Assembly: GCF_016758195.1 (NCBI RefSeq)
Contig: NZ_QYAC01000007.1
Span: forward strand, 62,001 to 126,000
Reading direction: 5' to 3'
DNA from: Leucobacter chromiireducens subsp. solipictus
GTDB taxonomy: Bacteria > Actinomycetota > Actinomycetes > Actinomycetales > Microbacteriaceae
DNA length: 64,000 nt
Part shown: one piece after another, positions 37,351 through 46,119 of the stretch
Position numbering within the stretch: the first letter of the stretch is position 1
Layout: each line of letters starts with the position of its first letter
Program-made: the position numbers and the translations under genes
The notes under the pieces: generated by a model
What the model was told of the DNA's origin: nothing
The model's input: the letters and a program-made list of their open reading frames with translations, nothing else
The model's database searches: none

Positions 37351-38523
37351 TTGACCGCTGTGATCGCCGGCTACGCCCGCACTCCGTTTACCCGATTCAC
37401 TGGCCAGCTCGCCGCGCAGCCCGCGACGGTGCTCGGCGCGCACGCCGCGCGCGCGGCCCTGGAGCGCGCCGGGGTCAGCCCCGAGCAGGTGGACTCGGTG
37501 GTCGTCGGACAGGTGCTTCAGGCTGGGGCCGGGCAGAACCCGGCACGGCAGACCGCGGTCGGCGCGGGGATCCCCCTCTCCGCCCCGGCAATCACGCTGA
37601 ACGCGGTGTGCCTGTCCGGGGCCGAAGCGATCACCCACGCGGTCCGGCTGATCGCCGCGGGTGAGGCCGAGATTGTGCTCGCCGTGGGGCAGGAATCGAT
37701 GTCGCTCGCACCGCACGTCATGCCGCTGCGCGCCGGCACCAAGTACGGCACGGCACAGCTGGTCGACACGGTCGAGCGTGACGGGCTCTCGGACGCGTTC
37801 GACCAGGTCGCGATGGGAGCGCTCACCGAGGCCGGAAACGGGGTGCTCGGCCTGGGGCGTGAAGAGCAGGACGCGTTCGCCGCCGCCTCGCACCAGCGAG
37901 CCGCGGCCTCCGCGGCATTCCTCGCGGAGGAGATCGCGCCGTTCACGGTGAGCTCCCGCCGGGGCGACACCGTCGTGGCCGCCGACGACGGCGTGCGCGC
38001 CGACACCACCGCCGAGGGCCTCGCGAAGCTGCGGCCGTCCTTCGCCGCCGACGGCACGATCACCGCGGGCAACGCCTCGCAGATCACCGACGGCGCGGCC
38101 GCGCTCGTGCTCGTGAGCGCCGCCGCGGCCGAGCGCCTCGGCCTGCAGCCCATCGCCCAGGTCGAGGCGACCGCGTTTGTCGCGGGCCCGGACACCCACC
38201 TGCACTCGCAGCCCGCCCGCGCGATCGCCGCGGCCCTCGCCAAGACCGAGGGAATCGCCGCCGCGGATCTCGCCGCCGTCGAAATCAACGAGGCCTTCGC
38301 CTCCGTCGGCCTGCAGTCGACGCGCGAGCTCGGGATCGACGCCGCGATCGTCAACCCGCACGGCGGCGCGATCGCCCTGGGACACCCGATCGGGGCCTCC
38401 GGCGCGCGCATCGTGGGCACGCTGGCCCGGCAGCTCGCGGCGGCCGGATCCGGCACCGTCGGCGCGGCGGGGATCTGCGGCGGTGGCGGCCAGGGTTCGG
38501 CGCTCGTGCTCCGCGCCCTCTAG
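37351..38523 (+). CDS. Thiolase (acetyl-CoA acetyltransferase type)
   Basis: 390 aa. Condenses or cleaves acyl-CoA using the nucleophilic Cys in NAVCLSGAEAI (near residue 87), the His in NPHGGAIALGHPIGASG and the second Cys in GAAGICGGGGQGSALVL. IDs of thiolase II such as ARTPF at the N-terminus are present. The TTG start is supported by GAGGAGG (37338-37344) 6 bp upstream. No other beta-oxidation gene is adjacent, so its pathway (ketone, fatty acid or butyryl metabolism) is open. Confidence 0.9.
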   Translation: MTAVIAGYARTPFTRFTGQLAAQPATVLGAHAARAALERAGVSPEQVDSVVVGQVLQAGAGQNPARQTAVGAGIPLSAPAITLNAVCLSGAEAITHAVRLIAAGEAEIVLAVGQESMSLAPHVMPLRAGTKYGTAQLVDTVERDGLSDAFDQVAMGALTEAGNGVLGLGREEQDAFAAASHQRAAASAAFLAEEIAPFTVSSRRGDTVVAADDGVRADTTAEGLAKLRPSFAADGTITAGNASQITDGAAALVLVSAAAAERLGLQPIAQVEATAFVAGPDTHLHSQPARAIAAALAKTEGIAAADLAAVEINEAFASVGLQSTRELGIDAAIVNPHGGAIALGHPIGASGARIVGTLARQLAAAGSGTVGAAGICGGGGQGSALVLRAL

Positions 38524-38534
38524 CCTTCCCAGCT

Positions 38535-38564
38535 GGGGGCCGGGCCGGGGTGGGCCCGGCCCCC
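38535..38564. terminator. Bidirectional hairpin between thiolase and malic enzyme
   Basis: GGGGGCCGGGCC (38535-38546) and its complement at 38553-38564 between the convergent genes. Confidence 0.7.
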
Positions 38565-38573
38565 GCTCCGGGG

Positions 38574-39767
38574 CTACGCCTCCTGGGCCGCCGCCATCAC
38601 CGCGGCGGCGACCGCGGGGGCGACCCGCGGGTCGAGGGCGCTCGGCACGATGCGATCCGGCGCGAGATCCGGCGCGGCAAGTTCCGCGATTGCGTGCACG
38701 GCGGCGAGCTTCATCGGGAGCGTGATCCGGCGCGCGTCCGCGTCGAGCGCACCCCGGAAGATGCCGGGGAACGCGAGCACGTTGTTGATCTGGTTCGGGT
38801 AGTCGCTGCGGCCCGTCGCGACGACGGCCGCGTGGCGACGGGCCACGTCGGGGGCGATCTCCGGGTCGGGGTTCGAGAGCGCGAAAATGATGGCGTCGGA
38901 AGCCATGTGCGCGGCGTGCGCTTCGGGCAGCGACGACGAAGACACCCCCACGAACACGTCCGCGCCCGCGAGCGCCTCAGCCGTGCCGCCCGCGATCTCC
39001 CGCGGATTGGTGCGGAGGGCCAGGTCGTGCTTCACGCCACTGAGATCCTCGCGCCCCGGGTGTAGCGTGCCCCGCGAGTCGAGGATGACGACGTCGGGAA
39101 CGTCGAGCGCCAGGAGCATCTCGGCGACGGCGACGCCCGCGGCGCCCGCTCCGGAAATCACCACTCGGAGCGTGGTGAGTTCTTTCTGCACGACCCGCGT
39201 CGCGCCGAGCAGGGCGGCGGCCACGACCACCGCGGTGCCGTGCTGATCATCGTGCATGACCGGCATGTCGAGCGCCTCGATCAGGCGGCGCTCGAGTTCG
39301 AAGCAGCGCGGGGCGGATACGTCCTCGAGGTTGACGGCCCCGAAGCTCGGGGCGATGCGCACGAGCGTCTCCACGATCTCGTCCGTGTCGGTCGTGTCGA
39401 GCACGATCGGGATCGAGTTCAACCCCGCGAAGGTCTTGAACAGGGCTGACTTCCCTTCCATCACGGGGAGGGAGGCGCTTGCGCCGATGTCGCCGAGTCC
39501 GAGCACCGCGGTGCCGTCGGAGACGACGGCGACCAGGCGGGAAGCCCACGTGTGGGTCTCGGCGAGCGCGGGATCTGCGGCGATGCCGCGGCTCACCTGG
39601 GCGACGCCCGGCGTGTACGCGATCGACAGGTCACGGCTCGTGTGAATCGGGCGGGTCACGTCGATCGCGAGCTTCCCGCCCGCGTGTGCGGCGAAGATCT
39701 CCTCCTCGGTGATGGGGAGGGCGCTCGACGGGCTCGGGGTGGTCGGTGGGGTCTGCGTCTGGGACAC
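38574..39767 (-). CDS. NAD(P)-dependent malic enzyme
   Basis: 397-aa oxidoreductase turning malate into pyruvate and carbon dioxide. Segments typical of bacterial malic enzymes: SRDLSIAYTPGVAQVSRGIA near the N-terminus, GLGDIGASASLPVMEGKSALFKTFAG, NLEDVSAPRCFELERRL with metal-binding residues, MHDDQHGTAVVVAAAL, and VISGAGAAGVAVAEMLL for the dinucleotide. It lacks the phosphotransacetylase-like extension of MaeB. The start is uncertain: GTG 39767 gives a normal length, with in-frame GTG 39779 and ATG 39791 as alternatives; a much longer open frame is compositionally unlike protein. Confidence 0.9.
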   Translation of the reverse strand: MSQTQTPPTTPSPSSALPITEEEIFAAHAGGKLAIDVTRPIHTSRDLSIAYTPGVAQVSRGIAADPALAETHTWASRLVAVVSDGTAVLGLGDIGASASLPVMEGKSALFKTFAGLNSIPIVLDTTDTDEIVETLVRIAPSFGAVNLEDVSAPRCFELERRLIEALDMPVMHDDQHGTAVVVAAALLGATRVVQKELTTLRVVISGAGAAGVAVAEMLLALDVPDVVILDSRGTLHPGREDLSGVKHDLALRTNPREIAGGTAEALAGADVFVGVSSSSLPEAHAAHMASDAIIFALSNPDPEIAPDVARRHAAVVATGRSDYPNQINNVLAFPGIFRGALDADARRITLPMKLAAVHAIAELAAPDLAPDRIVPSALDPRVAPAVAAAVMAAAQEA

Positions 39768-40160
39768 GGTCAGTCTCACTCTCGGTCTCATATCCCGGAC
39801 CGGGGCTCGGCGGGTGCGCGAGCCAGGCTGCGACGGCGCAGCGTGCGGGTCCGGGTCGTGGAATGGCCGTGGCGGCACATGTCGGCGAACGGGCACCGGA
39901 TCCGGCGCACGATTCCCTGGATCTGAGCGGCTCCGAACGGGGGTGGCGATGGGCACCGGAGCCGGCTGCGTCGGGCGACAGGAACCGGCTCCGGTGCACT
40001 CAGAATTGCCGCTATTCTGCGGACGCGGGGCCGCGAAAGTCAAGCTTTTCCGGATCACCAGATGAGAACGCCCGCATCCGTGTGGGCGATGATCAGGCGT
40101 TTTCCCGCGGTCCGCGCGCGGGATCGGCGCCCGGGCTGAGCGCGGGGGTCGGCTCCCGGC
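39768..40160. other. Intergenic region with 13-bp inverted repeat
   Basis: 393 bp between the malic enzyme start and the MFS stop, both on the minus strand. It holds an inverted repeat, GCACCGGAGCCGG (39953-39965) and CCGGCTCCGGTGC (39985-39997), probably the MFS terminator or a control element for malic enzyme. Otherwise no gene is seen. Confidence 0.5.
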
Positions 40161-41459
40161 TTAGCTCGGGGGTCGGCGCTCGAACACCATTCGTCCGCGG
40201 CCCAGCTGCAGCCCCAGCAGCACCTGGACGAGGACCGCGCCGACCGCGAACCAGAGCGGCACCGTCCATTCGCCCGACAGGGAGTGCAGCCAGCCGAACG
40301 CGATGGGTCCGGCCGCGGCGATGAGATATCCCACGGACTGCGCCATGCCGGAGAGCGCGCTGGCGGTCTCCTGCTCGCGGGCCCGCACCGCCATGAAGAG
40401 GAGCGACATGCTGAGGAGAGCGCCGGAACAGAACCCGCTGAGCAGGATCCAGTGCAGCGCGGGGCCGTCTGCGAGGACGATCCCGACAAACGCGACACCC
40501 CACACGGCGGGCAGGATCGCGGGCATCCAGCGGCGCATCCGGCCGCGGTAGAGGAGGGGCAGGGCGAGGGAGCCCGCGATCCCCACGACCTGCATGAACA
40601 TGACGTCGAGCCCGGCGGCGATCTCGGTACTTCCGGCATCGGTGCGGATGGGGGCGAGCCAGGTCGCGGACGTGTAGAACATCATCGACTGCATGCCCAT
40701 GAACCCCGCGATCGACCAGGCGACGGGATCGCCCCAGACGCGGTTGCCGATGCCGGGGACCCGGTTTCGCGGTGCCGTCGTGGGGGTATCCGTCGTGCCG
40801 GGCGCGCGGGAGGGCAGCGATTCCGAGGCGGAGGCCCCGATCGTGATCCGCCCGGTGTGGGGCGAGCCGCCGCGCCAGCGATTCGCCACGAGCCACGCGA
40901 CGAGCGCACACGGGACGACGACGCCGGTCGCGAGCAGCGCACCGCGCCAGCCCAGCGGCTCGCCGGCGAGCACCAGCTGTGAGACGGGCACCACGAGCCC
41001 GGCGGAGACCGCGCCGAAGGTTCCGAGAATGCCCGTGTACAGGCCCATCACGAACGGAATCCGTGACGGGAAGTCGCGCCGGATCACGGCCGGGATGAGG
41101 ACGTTGCCGATTGCCAGCGCCGCGCCGATGAATGCCGTGCCGAGCCACAGGTGCACGGGGCTGCCGGGGAGCGAGCGCCAGACGGTGCCGACGGCCAGCG
41201 CGACGAGCGACCAGGTGACGACCCGCGAGATCCCGAACCGCATGCTCAGGCCGTGCGCCAGGGGCGACACCGCCGCCCAGGCGAGCAGCGGCACTGAGGC
41301 GAGGCCGCCGAGCGCGGCCGGTGTCACGCCCTGATCCGCCGCGATCTGCTCGATCAGGGGCCCCAGGCCCGTGATCGTCATGCGGAGATTGATCGCCACC
41401 AGGCAGATGGCGAGCAGCAGCGGGCCCCAGAGGCGCTCGGTCGGGTGTGGGGTAGGCAC
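40161..41459 (-). CDS. MFS transporter, CynX/NimT-like
   Basis: 432-aa permease with 12 helices. WGPLLLAICLVAINLRMTITGLGPL at the N-terminus and the loops around SMRFGISRVVTWSL and AFIGAALAIGNVLIPAVIRRDFPSR match the CynX/NimT branch of the MFS (cyanate, nitroimidazole). Substrate unknown; being divergent from the pca genes it may move an aromatic or small acid. TAGGGT (minus strand, 41471-41466) ends 6 bp before the GTG: leaderless. Confidence 0.85.
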   Translation of the reverse strand: MPTPHPTERLWGPLLLAICLVAINLRMTITGLGPLIEQIAADQGVTPAALGGLASVPLLAWAAVSPLAHGLSMRFGISRVVTWSLVALAVGTVWRSLPGSPVHLWLGTAFIGAALAIGNVLIPAVIRRDFPSRIPFVMGLYTGILGTFGAVSAGLVVPVSQLVLAGEPLGWRGALLATGVVVPCALVAWLVANRWRGGSPHTGRITIGASASESLPSRAPGTTDTPTTAPRNRVPGIGNRVWGDPVAWSIAGFMGMQSMMFYTSATWLAPIRTDAGSTEIAAGLDVMFMQVVGIAGSLALPLLYRGRMRRWMPAILPAVWGVAFVGIVLADGPALHWILLSGFCSGALLSMSLLFMAVRAREQETASALSGMAQSVGYLIAAAGPIAFGWLHSLSGEWTVPLWFAVGAVLVQVLLGLQLGRGRMVFERRPPS

Positions 41460-41514
41460 GTACGGACCCTATCGGAGATCGCAGCCTAGCGGGGTCCGGC
41501 GACTCGTGCTAGAT

Positions 41515-41546
41515 TTCGTTCAACGAACTGGCTTTCGCACAGCGAA
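41515..41546. promoter_or_regulatory. Tandem TTCG-N5-CGAA operators in the divergent pca promoter
   Basis: TTCGTT-C-AACGAA (41515-41527) and TTCGC-ACA-GCGAA (41534-41546), each a perfect palindrome, 19 bp apart. They share TTCG-N5-CGAA and lie before pcaI and behind the divergent MFS gene. Likely bound by the IclR-family protein at 44185. Confidence 0.65.
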
Positions 41547-41571
41547 TGAATGCATGGAGGTGAAGGGGCCA

Positions 41572-42330
41572 ATGATCGACAAGACCGTGGAGTCTCTTGA
41601 GGAGGCCGTCGCCGGGATTCCCGACGGGGCCACCGTGATGATCGGGGGCTTCGGGCGGGCTGGACAGCCCGTCGAGCTCATCGACGCGCTCATCGCGCAG
41701 GGCGCGAGCGAGCTCACGATCGTCAATAACAACGCGGGGAACGGCGATGTGGGGCTTGCGGCGCTGCTTGCGAAGCGCCGCGTTCGCAAGATCATTTGCT
41801 CCTTTCCGCGGCAGAGCGACTCGTGGGTGTTTGACGGCCTCTACCGGGAGGGGGCGATCGAGCTCGAGCTCGTGCCCCAGGGCAACCTCGCCGAGCGGAT
41901 CCGGGCCGCCGGTGCCGGCATCGGGGCCTTCTTCACGCCCACGGGCGTCGGGACCGAGCTTGCCGCTGGCAAAGAAACCCGGGAGATCGACGGCCGGATC
42001 TACGCGTTGGAGTACCCGATCCGGGCGGACTTCGCGTTCATCAGCGCCCGTGCCGGGGACCGCTGGGGCAACCTCGTCTACCGGGAAACGGCCCGCAACT
42101 TCGGGCCGATCATGGCGACGGCCGCGACCACCACGATCGTGCAGCTCGACGAGATCGTCGAGCTGGGCGCCCTCGACCCGGAGGCCGTGGTGACGCCCGG
42201 AATCTTCGTCGATCGGGTGGTCGCAGTCGGGGAGCGTCCCTGGCTGCGGGACGGCGTGTTTGTGGGCGGTGTGGACCTCGAGGGGAACGCACTCGCGGGC
42301 GAGGCACGGAACGGGGAGGGCGCACGATGA
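41572..42330 (+). CDS. pcaI: 3-oxoadipate CoA-transferase, subunit A (PcaI-like)
   Basis: 252-aa alpha subunit of a class I CoA-transferase that moves CoA from succinyl-CoA to 3-oxoadipate. The CoA-transferase motif IPDGATVMIGGFGRAGQPVELI is at the N-terminus, with GAFFTPTGVGTE and EYPIRADFAFISARAGDRWGNLVY downstream. Its order with pcaJ and pcaF is that of the beta-ketoadipate lower pathway rather than ketone-body use. ATG 41572 follows GGAGGTGAAGG; ATG 41554 is in frame. The stop overlaps the pcaJ start (ATGA). Confidence 0.9.
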   Translation: MIDKTVESLEEAVAGIPDGATVMIGGFGRAGQPVELIDALIAQGASELTIVNNNAGNGDVGLAALLAKRRVRKIICSFPRQSDSWVFDGLYREGAIELELVPQGNLAERIRAAGAGIGAFFTPTGVGTELAAGKETREIDGRIYALEYPIRADFAFISARAGDRWGNLVYRETARNFGPIMATAATTTIVQLDEIVELGALDPEAVVTPGIFVDRVVAVGERPWLRDGVFVGGVDLEGNALAGEARNGEGAR

Positions 42331-42983
42331 GCGGAATCAGTCGGCAGGAGCTCGCGGCGCGCATCGCCGCCGACATCCCGGAGGGCGCGATCGTGAACCT
42401 CGGCATCGGCGCCCCGACGCTCGTCGCGAACTACCTGCGTCCGGAGCAGGAGGTGATCCTGCACACCGAGAACGGAATGCTCGGCATGGGCCCGGCTCCC
42501 GCGCCGGATCGCGTCGATCCGGACCTCATCAACGCGGGCAAGCAGGCCGTGACCGCCGTGACCGGGGCCGCCTACTTCCACCACGCCGATTCCTTCGCAA
42601 TGATGCGCGGCGGGCACCTCGACGTGTGCGTCCTGGGGGCGTTCCAGGTCGCCGAGAACGGCGACCTGGCGAACTGGTCGACCGGCGCACCGGGGGCGAT
42701 CCCCGCCGTCGGCGGCGCGATGGACCTCGCCATCGGGGCACGAGACGTCTACGTGATGACGGACCTGTTGACCAAGCAGGGAGAGTCCAAGCTCGTCGCG
42801 GCGTGTAGCTACCCGCTCACGGGTGCTGGCTGCGTGTCCCGGGTGTACACGGACCGCGCCGTGTTCGACGTCGTGCCGGGCGGCTTCGCCGTGCGTGAGT
42901 TGCTCGGCGCGAGCACGCTCGGGGAACTCCGCGAGCTGACCGGGCTCGCGCTGCAGGACGCGACCGAGGGGACCCGGAAATGA
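42327..42983 (+). CDS. pcaJ: 3-oxoadipate CoA-transferase, subunit B (PcaJ-like)
   Basis: 218-aa beta subunit. It carries the catalytic Glu segment VILHTENGMLGMGP, the N-terminal IVNLGIGAPTLVANYL, and the C-terminal RVYTDRAVFDVVPGGF of class I CoA-transferases. It starts inside the pcaI stop (ATGA) and ends overlapping the pcaF ATG, showing tight coupling of pcaIJF. Confidence 0.92.
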   Translation: MSGISRQELAARIAADIPEGAIVNLGIGAPTLVANYLRPEQEVILHTENGMLGMGPAPAPDRVDPDLINAGKQAVTAVTGAAYFHHADSFAMMRGGHLDVCVLGAFQVAENGDLANWSTGAPGAIPAVGGAMDLAIGARDVYVMTDLLTKQGESKLVAACSYPLTGAGCVSRVYTDRAVFDVVPGGFAVRELLGASTLGELRELTGLALQDATEGTRK

Positions 42984-44149
42984 CCGCCACCTATATCTAT
43001 GACGCCGTTCGCACCCCGTTCGGGCGGGCGGGCGGGGCGCTCGCGGGAGTCCGTCCCGACGACCTCGCCGCGACCGTGATGCGTGGGATCGTGGACCGTG
43101 CGGGGCTCGATCCGGCGCGCATCGGGGACGTCATCTTCGGCGACGCGAATCAGGCCGGGGAGGACAACCGCAACGTGGCGAGATTCGGGGCACTGCTCGC
43201 AGGGTTCCCCTCGAGCGTGACCGGGGTGACGGTCAACCGGCTGTGCGCCTCGTCCGTCGAAGCCGTAATCCAGGGCGCGCGCGCCATCGAGTCCGGCGAC
43301 GCCGAAGTGATCCTCGCCGGCGGCGTGGAATCGATGAGCCGGGCCCCGTTCGTGGTCGAGAAGTCCGGCAAGCCCTGGCCGGCAGTGGGAAATCAGACCC
43401 TGTGGAACACCGCGATCGGCTGGCGCATGGTGAACTCCGCCCTGCCCACGCACTGGACCATCTCGAACGGCGAGGCCGCGGAGCAGACGGCGCGCGAGTG
43501 GGGGATCACCCGCGAGGCGCAGGATGCCTTCGCGGTGCGCTCGCACCGGCTCGCCGCGGACGCGTGGGCCTCCGGCCACTACGACGCGGAAATCGTCCAG
43601 GTGCCCGGCGCGGAACTCGCGCGCGACGAGGGGATTCGTGACGGCTCCTCCGTGGCGAAGCTTGCCGGGCTGCGGCCCCTGTTTGCCGCCGATGGGACGG
43701 TGACCGCGGCCAACTCTTCGGGCATCAACGACGGGGCCTCCGCGGTGCTGCTCGCCGGTGAGGGGGTACTCGAGGGCGAGCCGCTGGCCCGGATCACCGG
43801 CCGCGCGGCGCACGGGGTGGACCCCGATCAGTTCCCGACCGCCCCGATCGAGGCCGCCAACCGGGCGCTCGCGCGCGCCGGGAAGACCTGGGCCGACGTC
43901 GACCTCGTGGAGCTCAACGAGGCCTTCGCCTCCCAGGCACTCGCGTGCCTGGCCGGCTGGCCCGAGCTGGACCCCGAGAAGCTCAACGTGCACGGCGGGG
44001 CGCTCGCGATCGGTCATCCGCTGGGGGCATCCGGTGGCCGGATCATCGGCCATGCCGCGCATGAGCTCCGGCGTCGCGGGGGCGGGGTCGCGGTTGTCGC
44101 GATCTGCATCGGGGTGGGTCAGGGGCTCGCGCTCGTGCTTGAGCGGTGA
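42980..44149 (+). CDS. pcaF: 3-oxoadipyl-CoA thiolase (PcaF-like)
   Basis: 389-aa thiolase splitting 3-oxoadipyl-CoA into succinyl-CoA and acetyl-CoA. The start is IYDAVRTPFGRAGGALAGVRPDDLAA (a PcaF-type N-terminus), the catalytic Cys is in VTVNRLCASSVEAV, GGVESMSRAPFV follows, and the C-terminal NVHGGALAIGHPLGASG and CIGVGQG carry the remaining active-site residues. The start overlaps the pcaJ stop (ATGA). Last enzyme of the cluster. The upstream protocatechuate genes (pcaGHBLD) are not in this window. Confidence 0.92.
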   Translation: MTATYIYDAVRTPFGRAGGALAGVRPDDLAATVMRGIVDRAGLDPARIGDVIFGDANQAGEDNRNVARFGALLAGFPSSVTGVTVNRLCASSVEAVIQGARAIESGDAEVILAGGVESMSRAPFVVEKSGKPWPAVGNQTLWNTAIGWRMVNSALPTHWTISNGEAAEQTAREWGITREAQDAFAVRSHRLAADAWASGHYDAEIVQVPGAELARDEGIRDGSSVAKLAGLRPLFAADGTVTAANSSGINDGASAVLLAGEGVLEGEPLARITGRAAHGVDPDQFPTAPIEAANRALARAGKTWADVDLVELNEAFASQALACLAGWPELDPEKLNVHGGALAIGHPLGASGGRIIGHAAHELRRRGGGVAVVAICIGVGQGLALVLER

Positions 44150-44184
44150 CGGGAATTGCGCCGCCGCGGGGATAGGGTGAGTGC

Positions 44185-44976
44185 GTGACGGACAGCGAAA
44201 CCACGAACACCGGAGCGCCCGCGGGGGACTTCGTGCAGTCGCTCGCGCGCGGGATCGCGGTGATCCGCGCGTTTGACGCGGAGCACCCGGAACTGACGCT
44301 GAGCGAGGTCGCGCGGCGGGCGGACATGCCGGCCGCCGCGGCGCGGCGCTTCCTGCGGACGCTCGAAACCCTGGGCTACGTGCGCTCCACCGGGCGGACG
44401 TTCGCGCTCACCCCGCGTGTGCTGGAGCTCGGCTTCAGCTATCTGTCGGCGCTGTCACTGCCGGAGGTCATGCAGCCGCACCTCGAGCGGCTCTCCCGCG
44501 CCCTGGACGAGTCGGTGTCCGCGGCCGTGCTCGCCGACGCCGAGATCGTCTACGTCGCCCGCGTCCCGACCCGCCGGATCATGACGGTGGGCATCACCAT
44601 TGGCACCCGGTTCCCCGCATACGCCACGAGCATGGGCCGTGTCCTCCTCGCCGCGCTGCCCGAGCCCGAGCGGACGCGCGCGCTTCAGGCGCAGGACCTC
44701 CGGCCGCTGACCGCGACGACGCTCGTCGCCCCGCAGGACCTCGCCGCCGAGCTCGTGCGCGTGCGTGAGCACGGATGGGCGATCGTTGACGGAGAACTCG
44801 AGGCGGGGTTGCGCTCCGCGGCGGTGCCGATTCGTGGCCGGGACGGCCGCGTTGTGGCGGCAATGAACGTCTCGACGAGCGCGAGCCGTGAAACGCTGGA
44901 GCGGCTGCGGGACCACCATCTCCCGCTGGCGCTCGAGACGGCCGCCGCGATCGAGGCGGACCTGCGCCTCCTGTGA
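44185..44976 (+). CDS. IclR family regulator, probable pca regulator
   Basis: 263 aa. N-terminal IclR-type winged helix (SLARGIAVIRAFDAEHPELTLSEVARRADMPAAAARRFLRTLETLGYV, about 13-60) and effector domain with YVARVPTRRIMTVGITIGTRFPAYATSMGRVLLAAL. That profile is the PcaR/PobR group controlling beta-ketoadipate genes. GTG 44185 has TAGGGT (44173-44178) 6 bp before it (leaderless). The stop overlaps the FUSC start (GTGA). The TTCG-N5-CGAA pair before pcaI is its probable binding site. Confidence 0.88.
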   Translation: MTDSETTNTGAPAGDFVQSLARGIAVIRAFDAEHPELTLSEVARRADMPAAAARRFLRTLETLGYVRSTGRTFALTPRVLELGFSYLSALSLPEVMQPHLERLSRALDESVSAAVLADAEIVYVARVPTRRIMTVGITIGTRFPAYATSMGRVLLAALPEPERTRALQAQDLRPLTATTLVAPQDLAAELVRVREHGWAIVDGELEAGLRSAAVPIRGRDGRVVAAMNVSTSASRETLERLRDHHLPLALETAAAIEADLRLL

Positions 44977-46097
44977 ACGCGCCGGTGACAGGCGGTGCCG
45001 GATCCGGTACCGCGGGCGACCCCCAGGCCTGGCGCGCGATCCTGCGCGCCATCCTGAGCGCGAGCGGGAACGCCGGGCGAAGCCTGGTCAGTCTTCCGGC
45101 GGGGCCGGGACCGCGCGCCTGGATTGCGGTCCGCGCCGCGCTGTCAATCGGGATCCCCCTGCTCGTCTGTACCCTCCTCGGTCGTCCCGATCTCGGATTG
45201 CAGGCCGGGGCCGGGGCTTTTGTTGCGCTCTTCGCCGCGAGCGCGGGGGCCGCGGAGCGCGCGAAGGTGCTGCCCATTGTGGGAGGCGTGCTGCTCGCGT
45301 GCGCCGGGGTCGGGGTGGCGCTCGTCCCGTCCCACCTGGCGTACTCCCTGGGGCTTATCGGTGTCGCAATCGCGGTCAGTGTGTTCGCTCTCGGGCTGCG
45401 ACTCGGCCCGCCCGGACCCGTGTTCTTCGTGCTGGTGTACGGCCTCGCGGGCACAATCACCGCGGTCCGCGACGGGGCGCGGGTGACGGATCCGGCAGTC
45501 TTTCTCGCCGCGATGTGCGGTGGGCTTCTCTTCTCCTACCTGGTCGCGCTCGCCCCGCTGCTGCGCTCCGCGGAGCGGGCCCGGCCGGTGCGACCGCTCC
45601 GCGAACTGCTTCCCGGTCCGTGGTTCGGGTTTCCCGAGCGCGAGCTGCTGGCTCGGATCGCGATCGTGGCCGTCGTGGGCACCGTCGTGAGCGTGGTGTG
45701 GCTCGACCCGGGCCGCGCCTACTGGACCGTGTCCGCCGGGGTCGCCGTGGTGGGCCTCACGCCGGGCCGCAGCCACTCGCTCGGGCGCGGGCTGCACCGC
45801 ACCGTCGGCACCCTCCTCGGTGCCCTGCTGTACCTCGTCATCGCCCCGCTGGGGGAGCACCCGCTGACCCTGGTGCTGCTCGTCATGGCGCTCCAGTTCT
45901 CGATCGAACTCGTGGTCGTGCGGAACTACGCGCTCGCGCTCGTCTTCATCACGCCGCTCGTGCTGTTCATCTCGAGCGCGGCCGCGGGCGGCTCAGACCA
46001 CTGGGCCACCGCCGGCGAGCGCGTGTTCGACACCGCCGTCGGCTCGGCCCTCGCCGTGCTCTCCGTCGTCGTCCACCGGCCGCCGCGGGGGCGCTGA
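44973..46097 (+). CDS. FUSC-family membrane protein (possible aromatic acid exporter)
   Basis: 374 aa with two sets of hydrophobic helices separated by a soluble stretch (FPERELLARIA near 210). The C-terminal block has AYWTVSAGVAVVGLTPGRSHSLGRGLHRTVGTLLGALL, the FUSC/ArAE pattern (a repeat of Leu-rich helices with WRT-like loop), as in fusaric-acid and p-hydroxybenzoate efflux proteins. Coupled by GTGA to the IclR regulator, so it may relieve aromatic acid overload. Function not proven. Confidence 0.8.
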   Translation: MNAPVTGGAGSGTAGDPQAWRAILRAILSASGNAGRSLVSLPAGPGPRAWIAVRAALSIGIPLLVCTLLGRPDLGLQAGAGAFVALFAASAGAAERAKVLPIVGGVLLACAGVGVALVPSHLAYSLGLIGVAIAVSVFALGLRLGPPGPVFFVLVYGLAGTITAVRDGARVTDPAVFLAAMCGGLLFSYLVALAPLLRSAERARPVRPLRELLPGPWFGFPERELLARIAIVAVVGTVVSVVWLDPGRAYWTVSAGVAVVGLTPGRSHSLGRGLHRTVGTLLGALLYLVIAPLGEHPLTLVLLVMALQFSIELVVVRNYALALVFITPLVLFISSAAAGGSDHWATAGERVFDTAVGSALAVLSVVVHRPPRGR

Positions 46098-46119
46098 GGT
46101 CCGGCCGAGCTGCGCGCGG

